The position numbers were made by a program, and so were the translations under genes. From Chitinophagaceae bacterium (GTDB taxonomy: Bacteria; Bacteroidota; Bacteroidia; Chitinophagales; Chitinophagaceae): a DNA stretch of 60,966 nt. The notes below the pieces were generated by a model that ran no database searches, was not told the origin of the DNA, and worked only from the letters and a program-made list of their open reading frames with translations. Each line of letters opens with the position of its first letter. Position 1 is the first letter of the stretch. This document shows, in pieces, positions 38,061-47,075 of this stretch. The stretch lies in contig CANHCY010000011.1 of the NCBI GenBank assembly GCA_947459295.1, forward strand, positions 1 through 60,966, in the 5' to 3' direction.

Positions 38061-39704
38061 ATGGGTAAAAAATGGTTTTGGGTCCTATTATTGGTTCCCT
38101 TTTTTGGATTATCGCAAAGCAAACGCAAAATTAGAATTGAAGCAGAAAAGCAAAATGCCGCGCTCATTTCAAATTTAAAATCACATATTGGCTATTTAGC
38201 GAGTGATGCTTTAGAAGGAAGAAGAACGGGTACAGCCGGAGCGGATGCTGCGATGGACTATTTAGTAAAACAATACCAGCAATTGGGCATTGGTCCAAAA
38301 GGAACAAGCGGCTATTTACAAAAATTTGAAATAAATGAAGGCTTGCAATTAGTTCCAAGCACACACTTCACAGTAAATAATATTCAATTAAAAATTGAAA
38401 AAGATTTTTTCCCATTAGCAAATAGTGCTTCTATAAGTATTACTGGAAAGCCTGCTATGGCATTACATGAAAAAGGACAGCCTTGGTTTAAAGACATTAA
38501 AGAAACCCTTGAAGAAAACAAATCGAATCCGCATTTTGACATAGAGGCATGGATTAAAAAAGAAGTAACAGCCGCTGCAGCAAAGGGTGCTACTGCTTTT
38601 ATACTTTATAATACAGGATCTATTGTTGATAATATTTTATTTAATAAAAATGATAAAACCGATGTATTTTCAATTCCTGTCATTTATATCACACAAGCTG
38701 GCCTGCAACATTTTTCAGATCCTTCTGCTACTTTAAACATTCAATTAAAAGTACAAATTGCAGAAAAAAAACGCCCTGCAACCAATGTTGCGGCATTTAT
38801 TAATAATGGAGCAGCAAATACAATTGTCATTGGTGCACATTACGATCACCTTGGATTTAACGAAGATAAAAATGCACTTGATACCGGACATGTCATTCAT
38901 AATGGTGCAGATGACAATGCCAGTGGTACCGCTGCGCTACTTGAAATTGCACGCTTGTTACAACAAAAATCGCCTACGCAAAATAATTATTTATTTCTTC
39001 ATTTTTCTGGAGAAGAGTTAGGCCTTTTAGGAAGTAAACATTGGATAGAAAATCCAACCACGACAGGGTCAATTAATTATATGCTTAACATGGATATGGT
39101 AGGCCGTTACGATACTTCCCACAAATTAACCGTGGGCGGTTACGGGACTTCTAGTAAATGGAGTAACATTTGGAAACTGGCAAGTACGCCACTTCTTGTA
39201 AAATTTGATAGCACGGGTAGTGGACCAAGTGATCACGCTAGTTTTTATAGAGCGGGTGTTCCGGTTCAATTTTTCTTTACAGGAAGTCACCCCGATTATC
39301 ACAAAGCAAGCGATGACGCTGATAAAATAAATTACGAAGCCACTGCTCAAATTGTAAAATTGGCGTATCAAATTATGGGCATAACAGATAGTTTACCTAA
39401 GCTTGATTTTATCAAAACAACAGAGCCTCAAATGGGCCGTAGCACTAAGTTTACGGTTAGCTTAGGCGTTATTCCGGATTATGGTTATAGCGGCACTGGA
39501 ATGCGCATTGATGGCGTGAGCCCAGGTAAACTCGCAGAAAAATTAGGCTTAAAAGCAGGCGATATTTTACTACAATTAGGTGATTATAAATTTGTTGACG
39601 TGAATAGTTATATGCAAACACTGAGCAAGTTTAAAAAAGGCGATCAAACCCAGCTACGCATAAAACGCGGTACCGACGAAATAAATATTTCTGTTACCTT
39701 TTAA
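38061..39704 (+). CDS. M28-family zinc aminopeptidase with C-terminal PDZ domain
   Basis: The 547-residue exported enzyme has a signal peptide (MGKKWFWVLLLVPFFGLSQ), a protease-associated-like insert (about 100-220) and an M28 di-zinc peptidase domain. The metal and catalytic motifs are GAHYDHLG, NGADDNASGTA, SGEELGLLGS, NMDMVGRY and a late SHPDYHKASDDAD His. A PDZ domain (about 455-547, from GYSGTGMRIDGVSPG) ends the protein and may bind substrate C-termini. The family removes N-terminal amino acids from peptides in the periplasm or outside the cell. The ORF could start at 37968, but the ATG at 38061 is preceded by a promoter box and yields the signal peptide. The IPExxxVDY gene follows 21 bases downstream. 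Confidence 0.9.
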   Translation: MGKKWFWVLLLVPFFGLSQSKRKIRIEAEKQNAALISNLKSHIGYLASDALEGRRTGTAGADAAMDYLVKQYQQLGIGPKGTSGYLQKFEINEGLQLVPSTHFTVNNIQLKIEKDFFPLANSASISITGKPAMALHEKGQPWFKDIKETLEENKSNPHFDIEAWIKKEVTAAAAKGATAFILYNTGSIVDNILFNKNDKTDVFSIPVIYITQAGLQHFSDPSATLNIQLKVQIAEKKRPATNVAAFINNGAANTIVIGAHYDHLGFNEDKNALDTGHVIHNGADDNASGTAALLEIARLLQQKSPTQNNYLFLHFSGEELGLLGSKHWIENPTTTGSINYMLNMDMVGRYDTSHKLTVGGYGTSSKWSNIWKLASTPLLVKFDSTGSGPSDHASFYRAGVPVQFFFTGSHPDYHKASDDADKINYEATAQIVKLAYQIMGITDSLPKLDFIKTTEPQMGRSTKFTVSLGVIPDYGYSGTGMRIDGVSPGKLAEKLGLKAGDILLQLGDYKFVDVNSYMQTLSKFKKGDQTQLRIKRGTDEINISVTF

Positions 39705-39725
39705 AGGAAGCAATCAATTATTAGT

Positions 39726-40160
39726 ATGAAACTGAAACTCAATATTGACGAACTCAACGAAGATTTTTTTGATGACACGCGTTTGCTCGGCATTATTGCG
39801 CCAATCAAAAGCCATCAATTTTGTTTGCAATTAAATAATCAATTGGGGCATCAGTTTAGACTCAATCCAGCCATCGAAATTCATCTCAAAAAAAAGGACC
39901 GCAGTTATTATTTTAGTATTTACGAATCTAAAGAACCCAACAGTTTTTTAGTACATTACTTATATCATAACCAGTGTGATGGCGAATACTTATTGCCTGA
40001 ATTTAGGCATATGGATTTTTTGTGGCTCACAAAAGGAGATTTTGTAGATGATGAAAAATGCAACTGGATCAAGCAAACCGTAAAAGCAATAAACGGTGTT
40101 CAAATGGTGGCAGAGCTTACCAATGAGCAAATAAAAAACAAAGGGAATATGGTTTTTTAG
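39726..40160 (+). CDS. IPExxxVDY-family protein (function unknown)
   Basis: This 144-residue protein matches the small Bacteroidota-specific IPExxxVDY family by its overall layout and by LPEFRHMDFLWL in the second half, a variant of the family's namesake motif. The family is conserved across the phylum, often beside central-metabolism or lipid genes, and its role is unknown. It has no signal peptide or membrane segment, so it is probably cytoplasmic. An acidic N-terminus (NIDELNEDFFDDTRLLGI) is typical. It follows the M28 gene by 21 bases, and a hairpin overlapping its stop codon probably ends the transcript. The variant residues (Leu for Ile, Met-Asp-Phe for Val-Asp-Tyr) are conservative. 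Confidence 0.72.
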   Translation: MKLKLNIDELNEDFFDDTRLLGIIAPIKSHQFCLQLNNQLGHQFRLNPAIEIHLKKKDRSYYFSIYESKEPNSFLVHYLYHNQCDGEYLLPEFRHMDFLWLTKGDFVDDEKCNWIKQTVKAINGVQMVAELTNEQIKNKGNMVF

Positions 40161-40186
40161 CGTTTGATTTTAACGCTTAATTTTTT
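40159..40186 (+). terminator. Predicted intrinsic terminator after the M28/IPExxxVDY genes
   Basis: AGCGTT and AACGCT form a 6-bp stem with a 7-base loop overlapping the stop codon, followed after TAA by six T residues. It is short but correctly placed between convergent genes. In the other direction the flanking bases read as A's, so it would act mainly on the plus strand. Confidence 0.45.
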
Positions 40187-41232
40187 ACGATTACGACTTT
40201 ATCACCTGCTACTTCTAATACACCAATGGGCTCTATAAAATCAGCAAGTCCATGCTTTGTAAACACATCTTTTATGATGTCTACTGCAGTAGGATCTACC
40301 GCTACAAGTAATCCGCCATTTGTTTGCGGATCCGGCAACATGCTAAATGCTTCCATTACATTAACGCCCGGATCAAAACTTGTTTTAGTGCTGTAACTAT
40401 TCCAGTTTCGATACGTTGCATCTGGCACCATGCGCTGCGCTAAATATTTTTTAGCCGCTTCTATCATTTTTATTTTCGAATAAAAAATATGCGCAGAAAG
40501 TTCACTGCCTTCGGCCATTTCAATTAGATGGCCAAGTAGTCCAAACCCAGTGATATCAGTGAGTGCGTGCACTTCAGGAATGCCGCCCAGTATTTCCCCT
40601 ACTTTATTAAGTGTTGTTAACTGATGTATAAATGGTGCAAGATCTTCTGGTGCTAATGCGTCTCTTTTTTGTGCAGTTGCTAGTATGCCGACTCCAATTG
40701 GTTTTGTAACAAAGAGCACATCACCCTGTTTTGCAGTGTTGTTTTTTTTGAGATTTGCAATGGGTGTAATACCTGTTACTGCTAATCCAAAAATAGGTTC
40801 GGTACTGTCAATACTATGACCACCCGCAAGTGGAATGCCCGCTTCGGCACAAATGCTTCGTGCCCCTTCTAACACTTCTGCTGCAAGGGCTGCAGGTAAT
40901 GTATTCACTGGCCAACCCAGTATTGCAATAGCCATGAGTGGCTTACCGCCCATCGCATACACATCACTAATGGCATTGGCACTTGCAATTTTTCCAAAGG
41001 CTACCGCATCATCAACAATAGGTGTAAAAAAATCGGTGGTGCTAATAATGGCTTGACCGTTTCCCATATCATAGGCGGCCGCGTCATCTTTACTTCCGTA
41101 TCCCACCAGTAAATTTTTATGTTCCATTTTTGGTAAGGAAGAAGCTAAAATAGTTTCTAATACCGCCGGTGCAATTTTACATCCGCAACCTGCGCCATGA
41201 GAAAACTGTGTCAATTTTATAGTTGAAACCAT
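40177..41232 (-). CDS. selD: Selenide, water dikinase (selenophosphate synthase)
   Basis: The 351-residue enzyme converts selenide and ATP to selenophosphate, the selenium donor for selenocysteine tRNA and 2-selenouridine tRNA. The N-terminal active site HGAGCGCK shows a Cys (residue 16), not selenocysteine, and the essential Lys19. Downstream motifs are GGKPLMAIAILGWP, LAGGHSIDS and DITGFGLLGHLIEMA. The AIRS-type ATP-binding and C-terminal domains are complete and the length is normal. No selA, selB, selU/mnmH or selenocysteine tRNA is nearby, so which pathway it serves is unknown. It is 15 bases downstream of birA on the same strand. Confidence 0.95.
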   Translation of the reverse strand: MVSTIKLTQFSHGAGCGCKIAPAVLETILASSLPKMEHKNLLVGYGSKDDAAAYDMGNGQAIISTTDFFTPIVDDAVAFGKIASANAISDVYAMGGKPLMAIAILGWPVNTLPAALAAEVLEGARSICAEAGIPLAGGHSIDSTEPIFGLAVTGITPIANLKKNNTAKQGDVLFVTKPIGVGILATAQKRDALAPEDLAPFIHQLTTLNKVGEILGGIPEVHALTDITGFGLLGHLIEMAEGSELSAHIFYSKIKMIEAAKKYLAQRMVPDATYRNWNSYSTKTSFDPGVNVMEAFSMLPDPQTNGGLLVAVDPTAVDIIKDVFTKHGLADFIEPIGVLEVAGDKVVIVKN

Positions 41233-41247
41233 GTTGTTTGTTTTATT

Positions 41248-42024
41248 TTATGATAACCATTTTACGGTACCAAGTGCAACAGATTCTTTGGTGCCGTTTT
41301 CGTTTTCAATTTCTAAATATCCATTTGGTAGCACCCTGCAAATGGTAACTGTTTTAATTACTTCGTTTACGGCTACTGTTACAAGCGCTCCTTTTTTATA
41401 AAGCGTATTGTTGTATAGCGCAATAAGTGCATCAGGCCCCTGGATTAACAATAAATCCAAAGCGTCTTGAATACAGCCGCATAATTCAACCGCTAGGTCT
41501 TTTACGATATAGGTTTTACCCGTTATTTGTTTGAGTGAAACTGCTTTGTTTAATTCGGTTCCAAAACTCGTTTGGTTGATATTAACCCCCATACCTGCAA
41601 TGCTCCACTGCCAGATAGGTCCTCTAAAGCTATTTTCAATTAAAATACCTGCTGCCTTTCTGTCACGCCAGTAAATATCATTGGGCCATTTAATGCGCGT
41701 TTCGTCACCGGCATATGTAATAAAAAAGTTAAAACATCCAACCGCCATTACCATGCTTACAATGGATGGTTCCAGCTCGGAACCGTTAAAAACAAGCTTT
41801 TTTGGGTCCAAAACCACCGATAAAAGTATGTTTTGACCGCTTTCTGCCTCCCAAACCTTACCCATTTGACCCTTTCCTGCCCATTGTTTCTGTGCAAGAA
41901 ATGCAGCGCCGTGCCCAGCCAGGTTTGTCTTAACTTGGTTCATGGCATAGATGTTGGTACTATCTACTTCAGTTAATTCTGTAAATGGTAAACCGATGGG
42001 TGTATTTAAGCCTGCTGAAGCCAA
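41248..42024 (-). CDS. birA: Biotin--[acetyl-CoA-carboxylase] ligase
   Basis: The 258-residue enzyme activates biotin with ATP and attaches it to the biotin carrier of carboxylases. It has the STNIYAM substrate-entry motif, the QKQWAGKGQMGKVWE glycine-rich biotinyl-adenylate loop and the IKWPNDIYW catalytic strand. The C-terminal SH3-like domain follows. No N-terminal helix-turn-helix is present, so this is the single-function, non-repressor type. The start is TTG at 42024: the first ATG lies inside the conserved STN segment. selD lies 15 bases downstream in the same direction. It is divergent from rsfS across 70 bases, both with TTG starts. Confidence 0.92.
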   Translation of the reverse strand: MASAGLNTPIGLPFTELTEVDSTNIYAMNQVKTNLAGHGAAFLAQKQWAGKGQMGKVWEAESGQNILLSVVLDPKKLVFNGSELEPSIVSMVMAVGCFNFFITYAGDETRIKWPNDIYWRDRKAAGILIENSFRGPIWQWSIAGMGVNINQTSFGTELNKAVSLKQITGKTYIVKDLAVELCGCIQDALDLLLIQGPDALIALYNNTLYKKGALVTVAVNEVIKTVTICRVLPNGYLEIENENGTKESVALGTVKWLS

Positions 42025-42094
42025 AGAATTAGTATTTTTGACGAAGTTACAAGAGCTACGTCTAAATCAAATTATTAATCACTAAATAACTGTA

Positions 42095-42499
42095 TTGTTG
42101 GAACCCCTTTCTGTATTAAAAAATCGACCAAAAAGTACGATTACCCGATTAACCAAGAGCTCTAAAATTCTTAAGACCATCATTAATGCCATTTTAGATA
42201 AAAAAGGTGAGCATGTTGTAAGTTTAGATTTACGTAAAATTGAAGAAGCTGCTGCCGATTTTTTTATTGTGTGCCAAGCATCCAGTACCACACAAGTGCG
42301 AGCCATTGCTGATCACATCGAAGATGAGGTAAAACAAGTCTGCGGCGAAAATCCATATAAACACGAAGGACGAAAAGCATTGCAATGGGTGATCATTGAT
42401 TATGTGAATGTAGTGGTGCACGTGATGCATCCAGAAGCCAGAGAATTTTATAAATTAGAAGAAATGTGGAGTGATGCAGTATCACAAATCCACGAATAA
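42095..42499 (+). CDS. rsfS: Ribosomal silencing factor RsfS/Iojap
   Basis: The 134-residue RsfS binds ribosomal protein L14 and blocks subunit joining when nutrients are scarce. The family's DLRKIEEAAADFFIVCQASS core is clear, followed by RAIADHIEDEVK, KHEGRKALQWVIIDY and HVMHPEAREFYKLEEMW. The start is TTG at 42095 (or the next TTG codon at 42098), as no in-frame ATG precedes the conserved core. That gives about 20 extra N-terminal residues (LSVLKNRPKSTITRLT), variable among relatives. The ftsH ATG follows 10 bases after its stop. Confidence 0.92.
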   Translation: MLEPLSVLKNRPKSTITRLTKSSKILKTIINAILDKKGEHVVSLDLRKIEEAAADFFIVCQASSTTQVRAIADHIEDEVKQVCGENPYKHEGRKALQWVIIDYVNVVVHVMHPEAREFYKLEEMWSDAVSQIHE

Positions 42500-42509
42500 T
42501 AGAAACCAT

Positions 42510-44579
42510 ATGTCAGAAGAGAAGCAACCAAAATTTAATTTTCAGGAGAAAGGAAAAGGCGGCAAGAAAGGTCCTAAATTCAATATCTATTGGATTTATG
42601 GCGTTGTCATTGTTGGTTTATTAGTTTCTCAAATCATGAACTTTTCGCCGGAGTTAAAAAAGACAACGGAGCAGGAGTTCAAACAGCAAATGCTATTAGC
42701 AGGTGATGTGACCAAACTTGATTTTGTAAAAAATAAAGATGAGGTACAGGTATACATTAATGGAGACAGTCTTAAAAAAGAATTCTACGTTAAAAAGTTT
42801 GGCGTGGTGTTACCTAAAGAAAAAGTAAAGGGTGCACCTTTATTTGTTTTCGAAGTGTTGGACTGGAAATCTTTTGATGAAAATCTTCAAAAATTTACGG
42901 AGCAACATCAATTACCAGAAGTTAAAAGAGATATTGTAAAAGCTGCAGATTGGATGGGCGGCGTACTTCAGTCAATTTTTACGCTTGTAATCATTGTAGT
43001 AGTTTGGTTACTACTCATGCGTAAAATGGGCGGTGGTGCTGGTGGTCCAGGCGGTGGAGCAGGTGGTATTTTTAATATTGGAAAATCAAAAGCTACTTTA
43101 TTTGATAAAGGCGCTAAAGTAAATATCAACTTTGGAGACGTTGCTGGATTAGACGAAGCAAAAGTGGAAGTGATGGAGATTGTTGACTTCTTAAAAAATC
43201 CAAAAAAATATACAGCGCTTGGTGGTAAAATTCCAAAAGGAGCTTTACTAGTAGGCCCTCCGGGTACGGGTAAAACATTACTTGCAAAAGCAATGGCAGG
43301 TGAAGCGCAGGTTCCTTTCTTTAGTTTAAGTGGATCTGACTTTGTTGAAATGTTTGTGGGTGTAGGTGCAAGTCGTGTGCGTGATTTATTTAAGCAAGCA
43401 AGAGAAAAAGCACCTTGTATTATTTTTATTGATGAAATTGATGCGATAGGACGTGCACGTGGTAAAAATGCCATGATGAGTAACGATGAGCGTGAAAATA
43501 CCTTAAATCAACTATTAGTTGAAATGGATGGATTTGGTGGTGACACGGGCATTATTATTTTAGCTGCTACCAACCGCCCTGATGTATTAGATAGCGCCCT
43601 ATTAAGACCTGGACGTTTTGATCGTCAAATTTCAATTGACAAACCAGATGTAAAAGGAAGAGAAGAAATTTTTAAAGTGCACCTTGAGCCTATTAAAATT
43701 TCTGAAGCACTTGATTTACATAAACTAGCAGAACAAACACCTGGATTTGCAGGTGCTGATATTGCAAACGTTTGTAACGAAGCTGCATTGATTGCTGCTA
43801 GAAAAGGAAAGGATTCGGTGGAGATGATAGATTTCCAAGATGCCATTGACCGTGTTATTGGTGGTCTTGAAAAGAAAAATAAAATAATAGCGCCGCACGA
43901 AAAATCTATTATTGCCTACCACGAAGCAGGTCACGCCGTTTGTGGTTGGTTTTTAGAACACGCGTATCCGCTTTTAAAAGTAACGATTGTACCTCGTGGT
44001 ACGGCGGCACTTGGTTATGCGCAGTATACACCAACCGAGCAGTACTTATACAATACGGATCAGTTAATGGATCAAATTTGTATGACCTTAGGTGGTAGAG
44101 CTGCAGAAGAAATATTCTTTGGAAAAATTTCTACGGGCGCCTCCAACGACTTACAACAAATTACGCGTATAGCATACAGTATGGTTACTGCATATGGTAT
44201 GAATAGCAAAGTAGGTAACGTGAGTTACTATGATCCTTCACAAGAAAATACGTTTACCAAACCATACAGCGAAGAGACTGGTAAAATTATTGATCATGAA
44301 GTGCGTGGTATTATTGAAGAAGCATACCAGCGCACACTTCAATTACTTCGTGATAAAAAAGAAGCCGTTGAAATTTTAGCAAAAGAATTACTTGCAAAAG
44401 AAGTGTTGCATAAATCTGATGTTGAAGTATTGATTGGCAAAAGACCTTTCGAAGAAAAAAAGGTAGTTGAAGTAGAGGTAGTGCCAGAAGTTACAGATGA
44501 GCAAGCTGCACCGGTAGCTGCTGCACCTGAAGCACCTGGTGCATCAGAAGATCAAACATCAACAGAAGAATCTATTTAA
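42510..44579 (+). CDS. ftsH: ATP-dependent zinc metalloprotease FtsH
   Basis: The 689-residue membrane AAA+ protease degrades misfolded and regulatory membrane proteins. Two transmembrane helices lie at about 25-43 and 150-172, flanking a periplasmic domain of about 100 residues. The AAA module has Walker A GPPGTGKT at about 249-256, Walker [13 protein letters not shown] and a second region of homology [20 protein letters not shown]. The protease site is HEAGH at about 471-475. The C-terminus is Glu/Pro/Ala-rich (about 655-689). An in-frame ATG exists at 42471, but the ATG at 42510 lies beyond the rsfS stop and gives the normal N-terminus. It is followed by the LUD gene after 10 bases. Confidence 0.96.
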   Translation: MSEEKQPKFNFQEKGKGGKKGPKFNIYWIYGVVIVGLLVSQIMNFSPELKKTTEQEFKQQMLLAGDVTKLDFVKNKDEVQVYINGDSLKKEFYVKKFGVVLPKEKVKGAPLFVFEVLDWKSFDENLQKFTEQHQLPEVKRDIVKAADWMGGVLQSIFTLVIIVVVWLLLMRKMGGGAGGPGGGAGGIFNIGKSKATLFDKGAKVNINFGDVAGLDEAKVEVMEIVDFLKNPKKYTALGGKIPKGALLVGPPGTGKTLLAKAMAGEAQVPFFSLSGSDFVEMFVGVGASRVRDLFKQAREKAPCIIFIDEIDAIGRARGKNAMMSNDERENTLNQLLVEMDGFGGDTGIIILAATNRPDVLDSALLRPGRFDRQISIDKPDVKGREEIFKVHLEPIKISEALDLHKLAEQTPGFAGADIANVCNEAALIAARKGKDSVEMIDFQDAIDRVIGGLEKKNKIIAPHEKSIIAYHEAGHAVCGWFLEHAYPLLKVTIVPRGTAALGYAQYTPTEQYLYNTDQLMDQICMTLGGRAAEEIFFGKISTGASNDLQQITRIAYSMVTAYGMNSKVGNVSYYDPSQENTFTKPYSEETGKIIDHEVRGIIEEAYQRTLQLLRDKKEAVEILAKELLAKEVLHKSDVEVLIGKRPFEEKKVVEVEVVPEVTDEQAAPVAAAPEAPGASEDQTSTEESI

Positions 44580-44589
44580 TAGCAGAAGG

Positions 44590-45228
44590 ATGGCTAAAAG
44601 CGCAAGAGAAAATATTTTACAAAAGATAAAACAGGCACTGGCTACGCCAGTGCCTGTGCCATTTTCGGCGGTTGATACGGCTTCCACAACATACCCAACC
44701 ACCAAAGAAGATTTGTCGGTGTTATTTGCTGAAAATTTTTCTGGGTTGCAAGGGAAGTTTGCATTTTGTGCTAGTGAAAAAGAACTTGCATCGCAATTAA
44801 GTATGCTTTTTATACAGCGCAATTGGAAGCAAACTTACTGTAGAGAAAATGCCTTAATTGAAATGCTAACCAAAGCTGGCTTTGGTGGCATGCAATCTGA
44901 AGATTTAGAATATTGTGATGCTGCGATTACAAGTTGCGATAACTTAATTGCACGTACAGGGAGTATGATTCTCTCTGCTGGTCAAGAAAGTGGTAGAACC
45001 GTGAGTGTATATGCGCCTATTCATATTTGTATTGCCTACACGGATCAAGTGGTGTATGATATTTCAGATGGGTTACGATCAATTACCAAACATTATGGCA
45101 ACCACTTGCCTTCACTGATAACGCTTGCTAGTGGCCCTAGTAGAACGGCAGATATTGAAAAAACACTCGTTGTAGGTGTGCATGGTCCTAAAGAAGTGTA
45201 CTGTTTTTTAGTAGACAGAAATAATTAA
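44590..45228 (+). CDS. LUD (LutC/YkgG) domain protein
   Basis: The 212-residue protein matches the LUD domain family, whose best-known member LutC is a subunit of the LutABC L-lactate oxidation complex. Recognisable parts are the KSARENILQKIKQAL N-terminus and the ADDLIART-like segment, here CDNLIARTGSMILSAG, with HICIAYTDQVVYDI and a final VGVHGPKEVYCFLVD. No lutA or lutB gene is adjacent, so the lactate role is only an inference; stand-alone LUD proteins are common in Bacteroidota next to ftsH. The start at 44590 sits 10 bases after the ftsH stop, and lpxH begins 6 bases downstream, suggesting one transcript. Confidence 0.88.
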   Translation: MAKSARENILQKIKQALATPVPVPFSAVDTASTTYPTTKEDLSVLFAENFSGLQGKFAFCASEKELASQLSMLFIQRNWKQTYCRENALIEMLTKAGFGGMQSEDLEYCDAAITSCDNLIARTGSMILSAGQESGRTVSVYAPIHICIAYTDQVVYDISDGLRSITKHYGNHLPSLITLASGPSRTADIEKTLVVGVHGPKEVYCFLVDRNN

Positions 45229-45234
45229 AAGCAC

Positions 45235-45999
45235 ATGACAGCTACCATTCATGCATCTTCTAGCCGTAAAATTTATTTGCTCTCAGATTTTCATTTGGGC
45301 GCACCTAATTACACGGCTAGTTTGGAGCGTGAAAAAAAAGTAGTTTCATTTTTACAATCTATAGAGGATAAGACAGCTGCTGTTTTTATTGTAGGAGATA
45401 TTTTTGATTTTTGGTTTGAGTACGATCATGTAGTGCCCAAAGGATTTGTTCGATTACTTGGACAAATTGCAAAACTTACGGATAAAGGTATTCCAGTGCA
45501 TGTGTTTACCGGCAATCACGACCTTTGGATGCGTGATTATTTTGAAAATGAACTTGGCTGTCAAGTATATCATAGCCCACAGCAATTTTTGTTTAATAAT
45601 AAGTCCTGCTTTATCGCGCATGGTGATGGTTTAGGCCCCGGAGATGCAGGCTATAAGTTTATTAAAAAAATATTTACCAATCCCCTTTGTAAATGGTTGT
45701 TTAAGTGGATGCATCCCGATATGGGTGTTGGTGTCGCCAATTATTTTAGTCGTAAAAGCAGGGCTAAAACGGGTAATGCCGATGCACAGTTTTTAGGCGA
45801 AGAAAATGAGTGGCTTATTTGTTACAGTAAAGAGGTGTTGAAAAAAGCACATTACGATTATTTAATTTTTGGTCATCGCCATTTTCCGCTGGACTTAACA
45901 ATTGGAAACAGTCATTATATTAATTTAGGTGATTGGATTCAAAATTTTACCTACGCAAGTTTTGATGGCGAAAAAATGGAAATTGCTATATGGAACTAA
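45235..45999 (+). CDS. lpxH: UDP-2,3-diacylglucosamine diphosphatase, LpxH-type
   Basis: The 254-residue metallophosphoesterase hydrolyses UDP-2,3-diacylglucosamine to lipid X in lipid A synthesis. The metal-binding motifs occur in order: LLSDFHLGAPN, VGDIFDFWFEY, TGNHDLW, HGDGLGPGD and FGHRHFPLDL. The order and spacing match the LpxH calcineurin-like family, and FDFWFEYD is diagnostic. Its final 10 bases overlap the start of the mechanosensitive channel gene, indicating translational coupling. It belongs to the ftsH-LUD-lpxH-mscS run and supports an outer membrane with lipid A. Some Bacteroidota use a related LpxH2 enzyme; that alternative remains open. Confidence 0.9.
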   Translation: MTATIHASSSRKIYLLSDFHLGAPNYTASLEREKKVVSFLQSIEDKTAAVFIVGDIFDFWFEYDHVVPKGFVRLLGQIAKLTDKGIPVHVFTGNHDLWMRDYFENELGCQVYHSPQQFLFNNKSCFIAHGDGLGPGDAGYKFIKKIFTNPLCKWLFKWMHPDMGVGVANYFSRKSRAKTGNADAQFLGEENEWLICYSKEVLKKAHYDYLIFGHRHFPLDLTIGNSHYINLGDWIQNFTYASFDGEKMEIAIWN

Positions 46000-47066
46000 A
46001 AATATTAGACAATACGGTACAGGCTTATCTTATTGTGTTAGGCACCATACTTGTTACACTAATTTTTAAAAAGCTTATTTCAAAATTTTTAGCGAGTAAA
46101 CTTTTTAAGCTAATCACCAATAGTAAGCACAATTTACCCAAGCAATCCTTTTTGGATTTAGTGGTCCAACCGCTGGGCACTTATTTATTATTGACCATTT
46201 CAATGATTGCCATTGATAAGCTAAAATTTCCTGCCGCTTTTGATTTTACAGTGTATAAAACGACTACTAGGCACATATTAGATGCGCTCATGAATGGGGC
46301 ACTGGTAGTGGTTTTTATTTGGCTATGCCTTCGTGTAATTGATTTTATGGCGATGGTTTTAGAAGAGCGTGCCAATGTAACCAAAGACCAGCAGGACAAT
46401 CAACTGATCATTTTCTTTAAAGACTTTTTTAAGGTTATACTGATCATTATTGGGGTACTCTTGATTTTGAAATTCTCTTTCAATAAAAATATAGGTAGTA
46501 TTTTAACAGGATTGAGTTTGGTTGGAGCTGCTGTAGCCCTTGCTACGAGAGAGAGTATGGAAAATTTAATCGCTTCGTTTATTATATTTTTTGATAAGCC
46601 GTTTACAGTAGGCGAACAGGTGAAAGTAAATGGGTTTACGGGCACCATAGAAAAAATTGGATTGCGCAGTACGCGTATTCGCACCAACGAAAAAACATAT
46701 ATTTCTGTTCCCAATAAACAAATGGTAGATACCATAGTTGACAATATTAGTTTACGAACACAGCGCAAAACTGAATTACAATTAGAGCTTTCTTTAAGTG
46801 CATCTGCAAGTGCATTGTCTACTTTATTAACTGCAATGCGTCATTATTTAAGTGGCCAACAAATTGATAGTTTTCATGTCTATTTGCATGATACTGGAAA
46901 GCATGCGCACATTGTAATTGTAGAATATTTTTCATCAGCGACTGATGAATACGAAGCCTATTTAATACTAAGAGAAAAAGTAAATATGGCTTTGATTGGA
47001 CTATTAGAGGCACACAATATTGAATTAGCGGCATCTAGTACCGACGTTGTGGTAAAGCAGTCGTAA
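45990..47066 (+). CDS. Mechanosensitive ion channel, MscS family
   Basis: The 358-residue membrane protein has several N-terminal transmembrane helices (about 10-35, 60-80, 95-118, 140-160). The MscS pore helix and beta domain follow: GSILTGLSLVGAAVALATRE (about 168-188), FDKPFTVGEQVKVNGFTGTIE, RSTRIRTNEKTYISVPN and a late alpha/beta region. These channels release solutes on hypo-osmotic shock. The start overlaps the lpxH 3' end by 10 bases (ATG 45990). It has more transmembrane segments than minimal MscS, as in the YbdG/YnaI-like group. It is convergent with the MerR gene across 9 bases. Confidence 0.9.
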   Translation: MELKILDNTVQAYLIVLGTILVTLIFKKLISKFLASKLFKLITNSKHNLPKQSFLDLVVQPLGTYLLLTISMIAIDKLKFPAAFDFTVYKTTTRHILDALMNGALVVVFIWLCLRVIDFMAMVLEERANVTKDQQDNQLIIFFKDFFKVILIIIGVLLILKFSFNKNIGSILTGLSLVGAAVALATRESMENLIASFIIFFDKPFTVGEQVKVNGFTGTIEKIGLRSTRIRTNEKTYISVPNKQMVDTIVDNISLRTQRKTELQLELSLSASASALSTLLTAMRHYLSGQQIDSFHVYLHDTGKHAHIVIVEYFSSATDEYEAYLILREKVNMALIGLLEAHNIELAASSTDVVVKQS

Positions 47067-47075
47067 GTATTGAAA

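Noticed and set aside
40177..41232. Selenocysteine codon in selD
   Set aside because: The active-site position is a normal Cys codon and the frame has no in-frame TGA.
42968..43474. 168-codon open frame antisense to ftsH
   Set aside because: It is opposite the AAA module of ftsH, with Pro/Ser-rich antisense composition and no supporting promoter or motif.
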